Part shown: one piece after another, positions 24,686-33,725 of the stretch
Layout: each line of letters begins with the position of its first letter
How positions within the stretch are numbered: the first letter of the stretch is position 1
Origin: Lachnospiraceae bacterium KGMB03038
Lineage (GTDB): Bacteria; Bacillota; Clostridia; Lachnospirales; Lachnospiraceae
Assembly (NCBI GenBank): GCA_007361935.1
Contig: CP041667.1
Coordinates: 496,001-560,000, forward strand
Direction of reading: 5' to 3'
DNA: 64,000 bases
Program-made: the position numbers and the translations under genes
The notes under the pieces: generated by a model
Databases searched by the model: none
Seen by the model: the letters and a program-made list of their open reading frames with translations, nothing else
Told to the model about the DNA's origin: nothing

Positions 24686-25561
24686 ATGGAAAAGATGGAA
24701 CTAAGAGCGCTGGGCAAGATCAACTTAGGACTGGATGTGCTGGGAAGACGGGAAAATGGTTATCACGACGTGCGGATGGTAATGCAGACGGTGTACCTTT
24801 ATGACCTGATCACACTGGAACTTACAAGAGAACCGGGGATCGAGATAAAGACCAATCTTTCTTTTCTTCCGGTAAATGAGAATAATCTGGCGTATCGGGC
24901 CGCAAAACTTCTGATGGATGAGTTTAAGATCCAGGATGGGATCCGGATCTCGTTAGAAAAACATATACCGGTGTCCGCGGGAATGGCAGGGGGAAGTTCT
25001 AACGCGGCGGCAGTCTTATATGGATTAAACCGGATGTTTGATCTGAAGCTTACGGATCAGCAGTTGATGGAGCGGGGAGTGACGCTGGGGGCTGACGTTC
25101 CTTATTGTATCTTACGGGGAACGGTGCTGGCGGAAGGGATCGGGGAGATCCTGACGCCTCTTCCTCCAATGCCCCGCTGCTATGTGCTTTTGGCGAAACC
25201 GCCGGTGAATGTATCTACAAAGGCGGTTTATGAGAAGCTGGACGCCTGCCGGATCGAAAGACATCCCGACATCAGCGGGATCTTGGAAGGACTGGAGGAG
25301 CAGGATCTTCATAAGGTGGCGGGAGCTATGGGGAATGTCCTGGAAGAGGTCACGGCGGGAGATTATCCGGTGATCGACGAGATCAAGAAGGTAATGAAAG
25401 AAGGCGGAGCGCTGAATGCCATGATGAGCGGAAGCGGTCCAACGGTATTTGGCATCTACGACGACCGGAGAAAGGCGAAAGCGGCGGCGTCTAAGATAAG
25501 GGAACAGAAGCTTGCAAGGCAGGTGTATGTGACAAACGTACATAACGCAAGGAGGAGATAA
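24686..25561 (+). CDS. ispE: 4-diphosphocytidyl-2-C-methyl-D-erythritol kinase
   Basis: A 291-residue GHMP kinase of the non-mevalonate isoprenoid pathway. ALGKINLGLDVLGRRENGYH at the N-terminus, the glycine-rich ATP loop PVSAGMAGGSSNAAAVLYGL and the late block MMSGSGPTVFGIY are diagnostic. Length is normal. It is followed after 3 bases by a GntR-family regulator whose ribosome site overlaps its end (AGGAGATAA), so the two are co-transcribed; the same order is common in Clostridia. Confidence 0.96.
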   Translation: MEKMELRALGKINLGLDVLGRRENGYHDVRMVMQTVYLYDLITLELTREPGIEIKTNLSFLPVNENNLAYRAAKLLMDEFKIQDGIRISLEKHIPVSAGMAGGSSNAAAVLYGLNRMFDLKLTDQQLMERGVTLGADVPYCILRGTVLAEGIGEILTPLPPMPRCYVLLAKPPVNVSTKAVYEKLDACRIERHPDISGILEGLEEQDLHKVAGAMGNVLEEVTAGDYPVIDEIKKVMKEGGALNAMMSGSGPTVFGIYDDRRKAKAAASKIREQKLARQVYVTNVHNARRR

Positions 25562-25564
25562 AAC

Positions 25565-26242
25565 ATGGAATCCAATTTTAATGTCAGTATGAATGAGTAC
25601 CTTCCGCTCAGAGATGTGGTATTCAATACACTCAGACAAGCGATCCTGCGGGGAGAACTGAAGCCGGGAGAGCGGTTGATGGAGATCCAGCTTGCCAACA
25701 AACTGGGAGTGAGCCGCACACCGGTGCGGGAAGCGATCCGCAAGCTGGAGCTGGAAGGATTAGTGCTGATGATCCCGCGAAAAGGCGCGGAAGTGGCGGA
25801 TATTTCGGAGAAAAGTCTGCGGGATGTCCTGGAAGTGAGGGAAGCGCTGGAAGAACTGGCGGTGCGGCTGGCCTGCGATAAGATTACGAAAGAGGGGATC
25901 GAGGAACTTAAGAAGGCGGCCCAGGATTTCAGAAAAGTACTTAAAAGTCATGATATTACAGAAATCGCGGAGGCAGACGTGCGGTTTCATGATGTGATCT
26001 GTATCATTACAGAGAACCAGAAACTGGTCCAGCTTCTGAATAATCTGCGGGAACAAATGTACCGTTACCGCATCGAGTATCTGAAAGACCCGGAAATTTA
26101 TGAAAAGCTTCTGGATGAGCATGAGGAGATCATCCGGCATATTGAGAAGGGCGAGAAAGAAGAGGCCGCCAAAGTGGTCTCGCAGCATATTGAGAACCAG
26201 GCTCAGGCGGTCACGGATGTGATCCGAACGAAAAAGAATTAA
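25565..26242 (+). CDS. GntR-family regulator, FadR (FCD) subgroup
   Basis: A 225-residue regulator: winged helix (RDVVFNTLRQAILRGELKPG, then LANKLGVSRTPVREAIRKLE) and an all-helical FCD effector domain with DVLEVREALEELAVRLA, FHDVICIIT and a final HIENQAQAV, where the metal-binding histidines of the family lie. FCD regulators sense carboxylates. Its targets are not evident: neighbours are housekeeping and sporulation genes. It starts 3 bases after ispE. Confidence 0.88.
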   Translation: MESNFNVSMNEYLPLRDVVFNTLRQAILRGELKPGERLMEIQLANKLGVSRTPVREAIRKLELEGLVLMIPRKGAEVADISEKSLRDVLEVREALEELAVRLACDKITKEGIEELKKAAQDFRKVLKSHDITEIAEADVRFHDVICIITENQKLVQLLNNLREQMYRYRIEYLKDPEIYEKLLDEHEEIIRHIEKGEKEEAAKVVSQHIENQAQAVTDVIRTKKN

Positions 26243-26311
26243 GTATATGGTATAAACACGGGAAAATATGTGCAGACTCCAGACAACCAAGATCAAGGAG
26301 GTACATAAACC

Positions 26312-26998
26312 GTGGGAAAAGGGAAAAGATTTAGAATTGGAATAGAAAACAGAAGGGTACAGAAAGTGATCTGCATCGTGCTGGCATTCTGCAGCGCATT
26401 TCTTTTGACAGGGTCAGTGGCGGAGCGAAGGAATCTGTCTGTGGAGGCGAAGGTAAGCTCTCTGCAGGAAGACCTGGCGGAAGAAGTGCTTCGCTTCCAT
26501 GTGGTCGCCAACAGCGACAGCCAGGAAGACCAGGCGGCAAAATACCAGGTGCGGGATGCGGTCATCGCTTATATGCGCCAGTCCCTTGGAACGGGAGAGG
26601 AAACATCCCTGGAACAGACCAAAGAGTGGGCGAAAGATCATCTTGGGGAGATCGAGGCAGTTGCCAGAAACGTGGTGCGGGCCGGGGGAGGAACCTATGA
26701 GGTCCGGGCTAAAATGGCGAACCTCTATTTCCCGGACAAGCGGTATGGAGACGTGTGGTTCCCCAAAGGCCGTTATGAAGCTCTCCGCGTGGAACTGGGA
26801 GACGGAGTCGGACGAAACTGGTGGTGCGTCCTCTATCCCAATCTCTGCTTTACCGATACGACCTGCGCGGTGGTGACGGACGAAGGTCGGCAGGAACTGG
26901 AGCATGTTTTGACGGAAGAAGAGTACGAGATGGTGACAGCCACCTCAGACTTTAAGATAAAATCATTTTTCTTTGGAGATTTATTTGGAGAAACGTAA
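26312..26998 (+). CDS. spoIIR: Stage II sporulation protein R
   Basis: A 228-residue exported signalling protein: N-terminal hydrophobic segment (about residues 12-32), then the SpoIIR signature LRFHVVANSDSQEDQAAKYQ and VRDAVIAYM. In sporulation SpoIIR is made in the forespore and triggers SpoIIGA to process pro-sigma-E in the mother cell. AAGGAGG precedes a GTG start. The upstream stretch 26243-26268 has GTATA and GGGAAAATA, reminiscent of sigma-F elements but with shorter spacing than usual, so this is only suggestive. Good evidence the organism sporulates. Confidence 0.93.
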   Translation: MGKGKRFRIGIENRRVQKVICIVLAFCSAFLLTGSVAERRNLSVEAKVSSLQEDLAEEVLRFHVVANSDSQEDQAAKYQVRDAVIAYMRQSLGTGEETSLEQTKEWAKDHLGEIEAVARNVVRAGGGTYEVRAKMANLYFPDKRYGDVWFPKGRYEALRVELGDGVGRNWWCVLYPNLCFTDTTCAVVTDEGRQELEHVLTEEEYEMVTATSDFKIKSFFFGDLFGET

Positions 26999-27018
26999 GA
27001 AGCGGCAGGAGAATTGAT

Positions 27019-28203
27019 ATGACTGAATTCTTGGTAAGACATTTTGTAAAAGAGCATGAAGCGGTAGAAAAGGTGTCTGTCCGTACGGCCTACGGAGTGC
27101 TGGCCAGTATGGTAGGCATCTTTTGCAATATTTTCTTATTTATAGTAAAGTGGCTGATCGGATTTTTTCTGCAGAGCCTGTCAGTTATGGCGGATGCTTT
27201 TAATAATCTTTCGGATGCGGGCGGCTCGATCATCAGTCTGGTAGGCGTCAAGATGGCGGAAAAGCCGGCGGATAAGGATCATCCTTTCGGACATGGGAGG
27301 ATTGAATACATAGCGGCGCTGGTGGTGGCGTTCCTGGTGCTGGAAGTTGGATTTACCTTCTTCAAAGACGCGGTGGGCAAGATCCGGGAACCGGAAGCTA
27401 TGCGTTTCCAGCTGGTATCTATCGTTATTTTGTCGCTTTCGGTAGGAGTGAAGCTGTGGCTGTCCGTTTTTAACCGGAAACTGGGGAAGAGGATCGATTC
27501 GAAAGTGTTGCAGGCCTCAGCCGCAGATGCTATCGGAGATGTGATCACTACATCCGCGACGATTATTTCCGTACTGTTTTGGCGGATTACGGGGTTGAAT
27601 ATCGATGGGTTCGTAGGCCTTGGCGTGTCTTTAGTCATTATGTGGGCAGGCATCGGAATTGCCAGAGACACGCTGGAACCTTTGATCGGGGAACCGGTTT
27701 CCAGGGAAGAATATGAGAAGATCACGAAGTTTGTGGAACAATACGAGGGGATCATGGGAAGCCATGACCTGATCGTCCATAATTATGGGCCGGGAAGAAG
27801 TATGGCTTCGATTCACGCGGAGGTGCCGAATGATGTGGATATCGAAGAATCCCATGAGATCATCGACCGGATCGAGCGGGACGCGGTTAAAAATCTGGGA
27901 ATTTTCCTGGTCATCCACATGGACCCGGTGGAAACCAAGGATGCCCAGGTGCTGGCGGTGAAAAACCAAGTGGAACAGATCCTGGACGCGGTAGACAGGA
28001 ACGTGACCATCCATGATTTCCGTATGGTGGATGGAAAAGAGCAGATCAACCTGATCTTCGATATGGTGGTGCCATATGAATATGATGATGAGAAGCAGAC
28101 CCAGCTTCGCCGTACGGTGGAAAAGCTTCTGCATATCGCAGATCCAAGGTATCAGTGTGTGATCACGGTGGAAAGGAGTTACATAGATGTTGAGAAGGGA
28201 TAA
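27019..28203 (+). CDS. Cation diffusion facilitator family transporter
   Basis: A 394-residue inner-membrane metal exporter of the CDF family. Six hydrophobic segments in the first 230 residues; SVMADAFNNLSDAGGSIISL has the DxxxD metal-binding pattern of TM2, HPFGHGRIEYIAALVVAF follows, and ASAADAIGDVITTSAT carries the TM5 DxxxD pair. The C-terminal cytoplasmic domain contains HDLIVHNYGPGRSMASIHAE. Substrate zinc, manganese or iron cannot be decided. The thioesterase gene begins 17 bases before its stop. Confidence 0.93.
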   Translation: MTEFLVRHFVKEHEAVEKVSVRTAYGVLASMVGIFCNIFLFIVKWLIGFFLQSLSVMADAFNNLSDAGGSIISLVGVKMAEKPADKDHPFGHGRIEYIAALVVAFLVLEVGFTFFKDAVGKIREPEAMRFQLVSIVILSLSVGVKLWLSVFNRKLGKRIDSKVLQASAADAIGDVITTSATIISVLFWRITGLNIDGFVGLGVSLVIMWAGIGIARDTLEPLIGEPVSREEYEKITKFVEQYEGIMGSHDLIVHNYGPGRSMASIHAEVPNDVDIEESHEIIDRIERDAVKNLGIFLVIHMDPVETKDAQVLAVKNQVEQILDAVDRNVTIHDFRMVDGKEQINLIFDMVVPYEYDDEKQTQLRRTVEKLLHIADPRYQCVITVERSYIDVEKG

Positions 28204-28927
28204 CGCATATTCATTTGTAAGCAGGGTAAGATTCAGCGAGATCGACCATACCAAGAAGATCACGCTCCCGGGGATCATTAATTATTTCCAGGACTGCAGT
28301 ATCTTTCAGTCGGAGAGCCTGGGGCTTGGCGTAGATTATCTGGCGGAGCATGGGAAGGCGTGGGTGCTTTCTGCCTGGCAGGTGATCGTGGATCGGTATC
28401 CCAAACTGGGAGAAGAGATCCAGATCCATACCTGGGCTACCGGATTTAAAGGGTTCATTGGAAACCGGAACTTCTGTATGACAGACGGCAAGGGAGAGAC
28501 TGTGGCCTATGCCAATTCAATCTGGTCGTATATGGATATGAGAAAAGGCAGGCCGGTACGGCCGTCCCAGGAGGAAGCGGCTTCCTATGGGATGGGAGAA
28601 CCGCTTGCTATGGAATATGCGCCCCGGAAGATCGAACTGCCGGAAGGATTCCAGCAAAAGCCCTCTTTCCCTGTGCGGAAATATCATATTGATACCAATG
28701 AGCATGTGAATAATTGCCAATATGTACAGATGGCGCTGGAATCTTTGGATGAAGAGATCCAGGTGAGGCAGATGCGGGCGGAATATAAGAAGTCGGCAGT
28801 CTATAAAGATGTGATCATGCCGCGGGTGTCGAGGGAAGAAGACCGGATCGTAGCGGCTTTATGCGGCGCGGATCAAGAGACTTACGCAGTGGTAGAATTC
28901 CAGACAGAAACGGGCGGCTGTAAGTAA
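28187..28927 (+). CDS. Acyl-ACP thioesterase
   Basis: A 246-residue double hot-dog thioesterase of the FatA/acyl-ACP type that releases fatty acids from acyl carrier protein in the cytosol. N-terminal half SRVRFSEIDHTKKITLPGII and VLSAWQVIVDRYPKLGE; the second half has the catalytic YHIDTNEHVNNCQYVQMA with the N-x-H-x-N-N pattern. Its ribosome site (AAGGAG) lies within the end of the CDF gene, so it is translated from the same transcript. Typical of gut Firmicutes. Confidence 0.93.
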   Translation: MLRRDNAYSFVSRVRFSEIDHTKKITLPGIINYFQDCSIFQSESLGLGVDYLAEHGKAWVLSAWQVIVDRYPKLGEEIQIHTWATGFKGFIGNRNFCMTDGKGETVAYANSIWSYMDMRKGRPVRPSQEEAASYGMGEPLAMEYAPRKIELPEGFQQKPSFPVRKYHIDTNEHVNNCQYVQMALESLDEEIQVRQMRAEYKKSAVYKDVIMPRVSREEDRIVAALCGADQETYAVVEFQTETGGCK

Positions 28928-28966
28928 ACCAGGCACACGCATCAGAAAGAACACAAGGAGAAACGT

Positions 28967-29806
28967 ATGAGGTTAGAAGAATATTTAGGAAAAAAGCGGA
29001 CGCTGATGATCGTCAAAAAAGTAGAGTTTGGAGTCTATCTTGGAACAAAGGAGGACAAGGTGCTTCTGCCGGGGAAACAGGTGCCCAAGGGATTAGAAGC
29101 AGGAGACCCGGTGGAAGTATTTTTGTACCGGGATTCAGACGACCGCCTGATCGCTACCACAGCGGAGCCTAAGATCCAGCTGGGAGAGATCCGGAAACTT
29201 AAGGTAGTGGATACCGGACGCATTGGAGCCTTTTTAGACTGGGGGCTGGAGAAGGATCTGCTGCTTCCGTTCCGGGAGCAGACCAAGAAAGTCAAAGTGG
29301 GGGATCAGGTGCTGGCGGCCCTCTATGTGGACCGGTCGGGAAGACTGTGCGCCACCATGAAGCTGTATGAACGGCTGCGCCAGGATGCCCCTTATAAAAA
29401 GGATGATATGGTCCAGGGGACGGTGTATGAAACCAGCGATAATTTCGGGGTGTTTGTGGCGGTGGACGACTGCTACAGCGCGTTGATCCCAAAGCGAGAA
29501 GTCTATGGAGAACTTCAGGCAGGAGACGTGGTAGAAGCAAGAGTGACCAGGGTCCATGAGGACGGGAAAATGGACTTAAGTCTCCGCAAGAAAGCCTTCC
29601 TTCAGATGGATGAGGACGCCGGGAAAGTGCTGGAACGGCTCAAAGAGAACGGAGGAAGTCTTCCTTTTACCGATAAGGCGGATCCGGAACTGATCAAAAG
29701 GGAGCTTGGACTTAGTAAAAATGCCTTTAAAAGAGCGGTAGGACGACTGCTGAAAGAGCAGAAGATACAAATTACCGAAAAGACTATTGAATTCCTGGAA
29801 AAATAA
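28967..29806 (+). CDS. CvfB-like S1 RNA-binding protein
   Basis: A 279-residue protein with consecutive OB/S1-type domains (about 1-60, 65-135, 145-205) and a C-terminal winged-helix-like region (ELIKRELGLSKNAFKRAVGR). The segment VQGTVYETSDNFGVFVAVDD is a clear S1 strand pattern. CvfB/YitL-type proteins bind RNA and influence virulence or stress gene expression in Gram-positives. Good ribosome site AAGGAG. It lies between the thioesterase and a small conserved gene on the same strand. Confidence 0.87.
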   Translation: MRLEEYLGKKRTLMIVKKVEFGVYLGTKEDKVLLPGKQVPKGLEAGDPVEVFLYRDSDDRLIATTAEPKIQLGEIRKLKVVDTGRIGAFLDWGLEKDLLLPFREQTKKVKVGDQVLAALYVDRSGRLCATMKLYERLRQDAPYKKDDMVQGTVYETSDNFGVFVAVDDCYSALIPKREVYGELQAGDVVEARVTRVHEDGKMDLSLRKKAFLQMDEDAGKVLERLKENGGSLPFTDKADPELIKRELGLSKNAFKRAVGRLLKEQKIQITEKTIEFLEK

Positions 29807-29852
29807 GTTATAATTAGGGCGTAAACATAGAAACCGAAAGGAGATCTAAGAG

Positions 29853-30086
29853 ATGAAAGTACAGAATATCACAGATATTGATAAGTTCTTTAAAGTAGTA
29901 GATTCATGCAAAGGAAAAGTAGAGCTGGTAACAGGAGAAGGAGACAGACTGAATCTGAAGTCCAAACTGTCTCAGTATGTATCCATGGCAAATATCTTCT
30001 CTAACGGTGAGATCCCGGAATTAGAGCTTGTGGCTCATGAGCCGGAAGATATTGATAAGCTGGTTTCCTTTATGATCAACGGTTAA
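29853..30086 (+). CDS. Small conserved protein of unknown function (77 residues)
   Basis: A 77-residue soluble protein with a strong ribosome site (AAAGGAG, 11 bases upstream) and its own terminator. It begins MKVQNITDIDKFFKVVDSC and has balanced charge, no signal peptide and no membrane segment; a helix-strand-helix pattern is plausible. I recall similar small proteins in Lachnospiraceae carrying doubtful names, but I cannot assign a function. Its codon use and spacing are those of a real gene. Confidence 0.75.
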   Translation: MKVQNITDIDKFFKVVDSCKGKVELVTGEGDRLNLKSKLSQYVSMANIFSNGEIPELELVAHEPEDIDKLVSFMING

Positions 30087-30118
30087 TTTTAACAAAACAT
30101 AAGGAAGCGAATGTAGAG

Positions 30119-30153
30119 ACTCTCTGCCAGGAACATGGCAGGGAGTTTTGTTT
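30119..30153 (+). terminator. Intrinsic terminator after the 77-residue gene
   Basis: ACTCTCTGCCA (30119-30129) pairs with TGGCAGGGAGT (30136-30146, one G-T), six-base loop, followed by TTTGTTT. The dnaE start lies 26 bases further on. Confidence 0.8.
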
Positions 30154-30178
30154 CAATGAATCAGACAAAGGAGCGGCT

Positions 30179-33100
30179 ATGAGTTTTGCGCATCTGCACG
30201 TCCATACGGAGTATAGTCTTCTGGACGGATCTAATAAAATCAAAGAATGTATTGCCAGGGTCAAAGAACTGGGAATGGACAGCGTGGCCATCACGGACCA
30301 TGGCGTGATGTACGGAGTGATCGATTTCTACCGGGCGGCCAAGGCGGCGGGCATCCGGCCGATCCTGGGCTGTGAGGTATATGTGGCGCCTGGATCCAGA
30401 TTTGATAAGGAAGCCGGAGGCGACCGGGAGGAGAGGTATTATCATTTGGTTCTTCTGGCGGAGAATGATCTGGGATATCACAATCTGATGAAAATCGTTT
30501 CCAGAGGATTTACGGAAGGATATTATTACCGTCCCCGTGTGGATATGGAAATCCTGGAGCGGTATCACGAGGGCATCATTGCCTTGAGCGCATGTCTGGC
30601 TGGAGAGGTGCAGAGAAATATCGCCAGAGGCATGTATGAAGAAGGAAAGGCTGCTGCTCTGCGCTATCAGCAGATTTTCGGCGAAGGGAACTTCTTCCTG
30701 GAGCTTCAGGACCATGGCATCCCCCAGCAGAAAATGGTCAACCAGGGTCTGGTGCGGATGGCGGGAGAGACCGGCATTGAGCTGGTGGCTACCAATGACG
30801 TCCATTATACCTATGCGGAAGATGAGAAGCCTCACGATATCCTTCTGTGCATCCAGACAGGAAAGAAGATTGCCGACGAGGACCGGATGCGCTATGAAGG
30901 CGGCCAGTACTACATCAAGTCGGAAGAAGAGATGCGGGAACTGTTCCCCTATGCGCCGCAGGCGCTGGAAAACACTCAAAAGATCGCCCAGCGCTGCAAC
31001 GTGGAGATTGAATTTGGAGTGACCAAGCTTCCGAAATTCGATGTGCCGGAAGGCTATACTTCCTGGGAATATTTAAATAAGCTGTGCCGGGAAGGCTTTG
31101 AGAAAAGATATCCTGACGCCGGAGAAGACCTGAAGGAACGGCTGGAATATGAGCTGTCCACCATTCACACCATGGGGTATGTGGACTATTTCCTGATCGT
31201 GTGGGATTTCATCCGCTACGCCAGGGATCATGGGATCATGGTAGGACCGGGGCGAGGGTCCGCCGCGGGGAGCATCGTGTCCTACTGTTTGGGGATCACC
31301 AGCATCGACCCGATCAAATACCAGCTTCTGTTTGAGCGTTTTCTGAATCCGGAGCGTGTGTCCATGCCGGATATTGACGTGGACTTCTGCTTTGAGCGGC
31401 GCCAGGAGGTCATTGATTATGTGGTGAGAAAATACGGAAGCGACCGGGTGGTACAGATCGTCACCTTTGGTACTCTGGCGGCCCGCGGTGTGATCCGGGA
31501 TGTGGGCCGGGTCATGGACCTGCCCTATGCTTTTGTGGACAGTATTGCCAAGATGGTTCCTCAGGAATTAAATATTACTTTGGAGAAAGCGCTGAAGATG
31601 AGTCCGGAACTTCGGAAATCATACGAGGAAGATCCCCAGGTCAAAGAACTGGTGGACATGTCCATGCGTCTGGAAGGACTTCCCAGACATACTTCCATGC
31701 ACGCGGCGGGCGTCGTCATCAGCCAGAAGGCTATCGATGAGTATGTTCCCCTTTCCCTGGGATCTGACGGTTCTGTGACAACCCAGTTTACCATGACGAC
31801 CCTGGAAGAACTGGGCCTGCTGAAGATGGATTTCCTGGGCCTGCGGACCTTGACGGTGATCCAGGATGCGGCCCGTCTGGCGGGACAAAGCGCGGGACAT
31901 GCCATAGACATCAACCAGATCGACTACGATGACAAAGCTGTGCTGGATTCCATAGGGACAGGAAAGACGGACGGCGTCTTCCAGCTGGAAAGCGCGGGGA
32001 TGAAGAGCTTCATGAAGGAACTGAAACCGCAGAGCCTGGAAGATATCATCGCCGGAATTTCCCTGTACCGTCCGGGTCCTATGGATTTTATCCCTAAGTA
32101 TATCAAAGGGAAGAACAACGCGGATACCATTACTTATGACTGCCCTCAGCTGAAACCCATCCTGGAACCCACATACGGCTGTATTGTCTATCAGGAGCAG
32201 GTTATGCAGATCGTGCGGGATCTGGGAGGATATACTCTTGGGAGGAGCGACCTGGTGCGCCGGGCAATGTCAAAGAAAAAGGGCGATGTCATGAAGAAGG
32301 AACGCCAGAATTTTGTCTATGGAAACAAGGAGGAAGGCGTTCCGGGCTGTGTGGCGAATGGAATTGATGAGAAGACCGCCAATAAGATCTATGACGAGAT
32401 GATCGACTTCGCTAAGTACGCCTTTAATAAATCCCACGCCGCCGCGTACGCGGTGGTGGCCTATCAGACGGCGTGGCTGAAATATTATTATCCAGTAGAG
32501 TTTATGGCGGCGCTTATGACCTCTGTCATTGATAATCCGGGAAAGGTAGCAGAGTATGTCTATAGCTGCCGGCAGATGGGAATTCGGATCCTGCCGCCGG
32601 ATATCAATGAGGGATTTGGGAACTTCTCTGTGGACAGCGGAAATATCAGATACGGCCTCGCGGCGATCAAGAGTATCGGCCGGCCGGTGATCGAGGCGGT
32701 GATCCGGGAGCGTGAAAGCGCGGGGAAATTCCGCAGTTTGAAAGATTTCATTGAGCGGATGGCTGGAAAAGAAGTGAACAAAAGAGTCATCGAACATTTT
32801 ATCAAGTCAGGAGCGTTTGATAGTCTGGGAGGGACTAGAAAACAGTTTATGGTGGTCTACATCCAGCTGATGGATCAGGTCAGCCAGGAGCGGAAATATT
32901 CCATGACAGGGCAGATGTCCCTGTTCGATATGGTGGGAGAGGATCAGAAAGCAGAATTTGACGTCCAGCTGCCAGATGTGGGAGAATATGAAAAAGAAAC
33001 GCGGCTGTCTTTTGAAAAAGAAGTGCTGGGCGTGTATCTGAGCGGCCATCCCATGGAAGAATATGAAGAGAGGTGGCGGAAAGGGATCACCCGGACCACA

Positions 33101-33655
33101 TTGGATTTCCAGTTGGACGAAGAGACTGGACGGACCAAAGTGCACGACGGTGTGAAAGAGACGATCGGAGGGATCATCTCAGGGAAAACGATCAAATATA
33201 CCAAGAATAATAAGACGATGGCTTTCCTTACTATTGAGGACCTGGCAGGTACCGTAGAAGTGGTAGTGTTTCCCAGGGACTATGAGAAGAATCAGCAGTA
33301 TCTTACTGAGGAGAGCAAAGTCTTTATCCGGGGAAGGGTCTCGGAAGAGGACGATGCGGCCAGCAAATTGATCTGCGAAGCGGTGGTCCCCTTTGACCAG
33401 ACCAGGAAAGAACTGTGGCTCCAGTATGAGAAGAAAGAGGACTTCCTGGCCAGAGAAAAGGAACTCTATGAGATCATCGGTGATTCGGAAGGAGAGGATC
33501 AGGTGGTGATCTACTGCAAGGCGGAACGGGCGGTAAAACGGCTGCCAAGAGGCAGAAATGTCCGTGTAGATGCCGCCCTTTTGAACAGATTGACGAATTA
33601 TCTGGGTGAATCTTGCGTAAAAGTGATGGAAAAACCAATTGAAAACCTAAGATAA
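30179..33655 (+). CDS. dnaE: DNA polymerase III subunit alpha (DnaE)
   Basis: A 1158-residue replicative polymerase of the DnaE type. PHP domain at the N-terminus (HLHVHTEYSLLDGSNK), polymerase catalytic aspartates in MPDIDVDFCFERR (about residue 400), VGPGRGSAAGSIVSYCLG, HTSMHAAGVVIS, then tandem helix-hairpin-helix and an OB-fold nucleic acid binding domain (GGIISGKTIKYTKNNKTMAF). Full length with no frameshift. AAAGGAG lies upstream of ATG 30179. Clostridia usually have PolC too, so this DnaE probably serves primer extension or lagging-strand work. It is followed by pfkA, a common pairing in Firmicutes. Confidence 0.96.
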   Translation: MSFAHLHVHTEYSLLDGSNKIKECIARVKELGMDSVAITDHGVMYGVIDFYRAAKAAGIRPILGCEVYVAPGSRFDKEAGGDREERYYHLVLLAENDLGYHNLMKIVSRGFTEGYYYRPRVDMEILERYHEGIIALSACLAGEVQRNIARGMYEEGKAAALRYQQIFGEGNFFLELQDHGIPQQKMVNQGLVRMAGETGIELVATNDVHYTYAEDEKPHDILLCIQTGKKIADEDRMRYEGGQYYIKSEEEMRELFPYAPQALENTQKIAQRCNVEIEFGVTKLPKFDVPEGYTSWEYLNKLCREGFEKRYPDAGEDLKERLEYELSTIHTMGYVDYFLIVWDFIRYARDHGIMVGPGRGSAAGSIVSYCLGITSIDPIKYQLLFERFLNPERVSMPDIDVDFCFERRQEVIDYVVRKYGSDRVVQIVTFGTLAARGVIRDVGRVMDLPYAFVDSIAKMVPQELNITLEKALKMSPELRKSYEEDPQVKELVDMSMRLEGLPRHTSMHAAGVVISQKAIDEYVPLSLGSDGSVTTQFTMTTLEELGLLKMDFLGLRTLTVIQDAARLAGQSAGHAIDINQIDYDDKAVLDSIGTGKTDGVFQLESAGMKSFMKELKPQSLEDIIAGISLYRPGPMDFIPKYIKGKNNADTITYDCPQLKPILEPTYGCIVYQEQVMQIVRDLGGYTLGRSDLVRRAMSKKKGDVMKKERQNFVYGNKEEGVPGCVANGIDEKTANKIYDEMIDFAKYAFNKSHAAAYAVVAYQTAWLKYYYPVEFMAALMTSVIDNPGKVAEYVYSCRQMGIRILPPDINEGFGNFSVDSGNIRYGLAAIKSIGRPVIEAVIRERESAGKFRSLKDFIERMAGKEVNKRVIEHFIKSGAFDSLGGTRKQFMVVYIQLMDQVSQERKYSMTGQMSLFDMVGEDQKAEFDVQLPDVGEYEKETRLSFEKEVLGVYLSGHPMEEYEERWRKGITRTTLDFQLDEETGRTKVHDGVKETIGGIISGKTIKYTKNNKTMAFLTIEDLAGTVEVVVFPRDYEKNQQYLTEESKVFIRGRVSEEDDAASKLICEAVVPFDQTRKELWLQYEKKEDFLAREKELYEIIGDSEGEDQVVIYCKAERAVKRLPRGRNVRVDAALLNRLTNYLGESCVKVMEKPIENLR

Positions 33656-33667
33656 TTCATGTAAAAT
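33639..33667 (+). promoter_or_regulatory. Promoter for pfkA inside the end of dnaE
   Basis: -35 TTGAAA (33639-33644), 17-base spacer, -10 TAAAAT (33662-33667), 58 bases before the pfkA start. The -35 lies within the last dnaE codons, giving pfkA expression independent of dnaE. Confidence 0.6.
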
Positions 33668-33725
33668 GAAGCACGGATATAGAAAATGAAACAGGAAACC
33701 GATACGAACAACGGGAGGAATTAGA

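Noticed and set aside
26243..26268. Sigma-F promoter for spoIIR
   Set aside because: GTATA and GGGAAAATA are present, but the spacing is about 12 bases, shorter than the family's usual value, so it is not listed as a feature.
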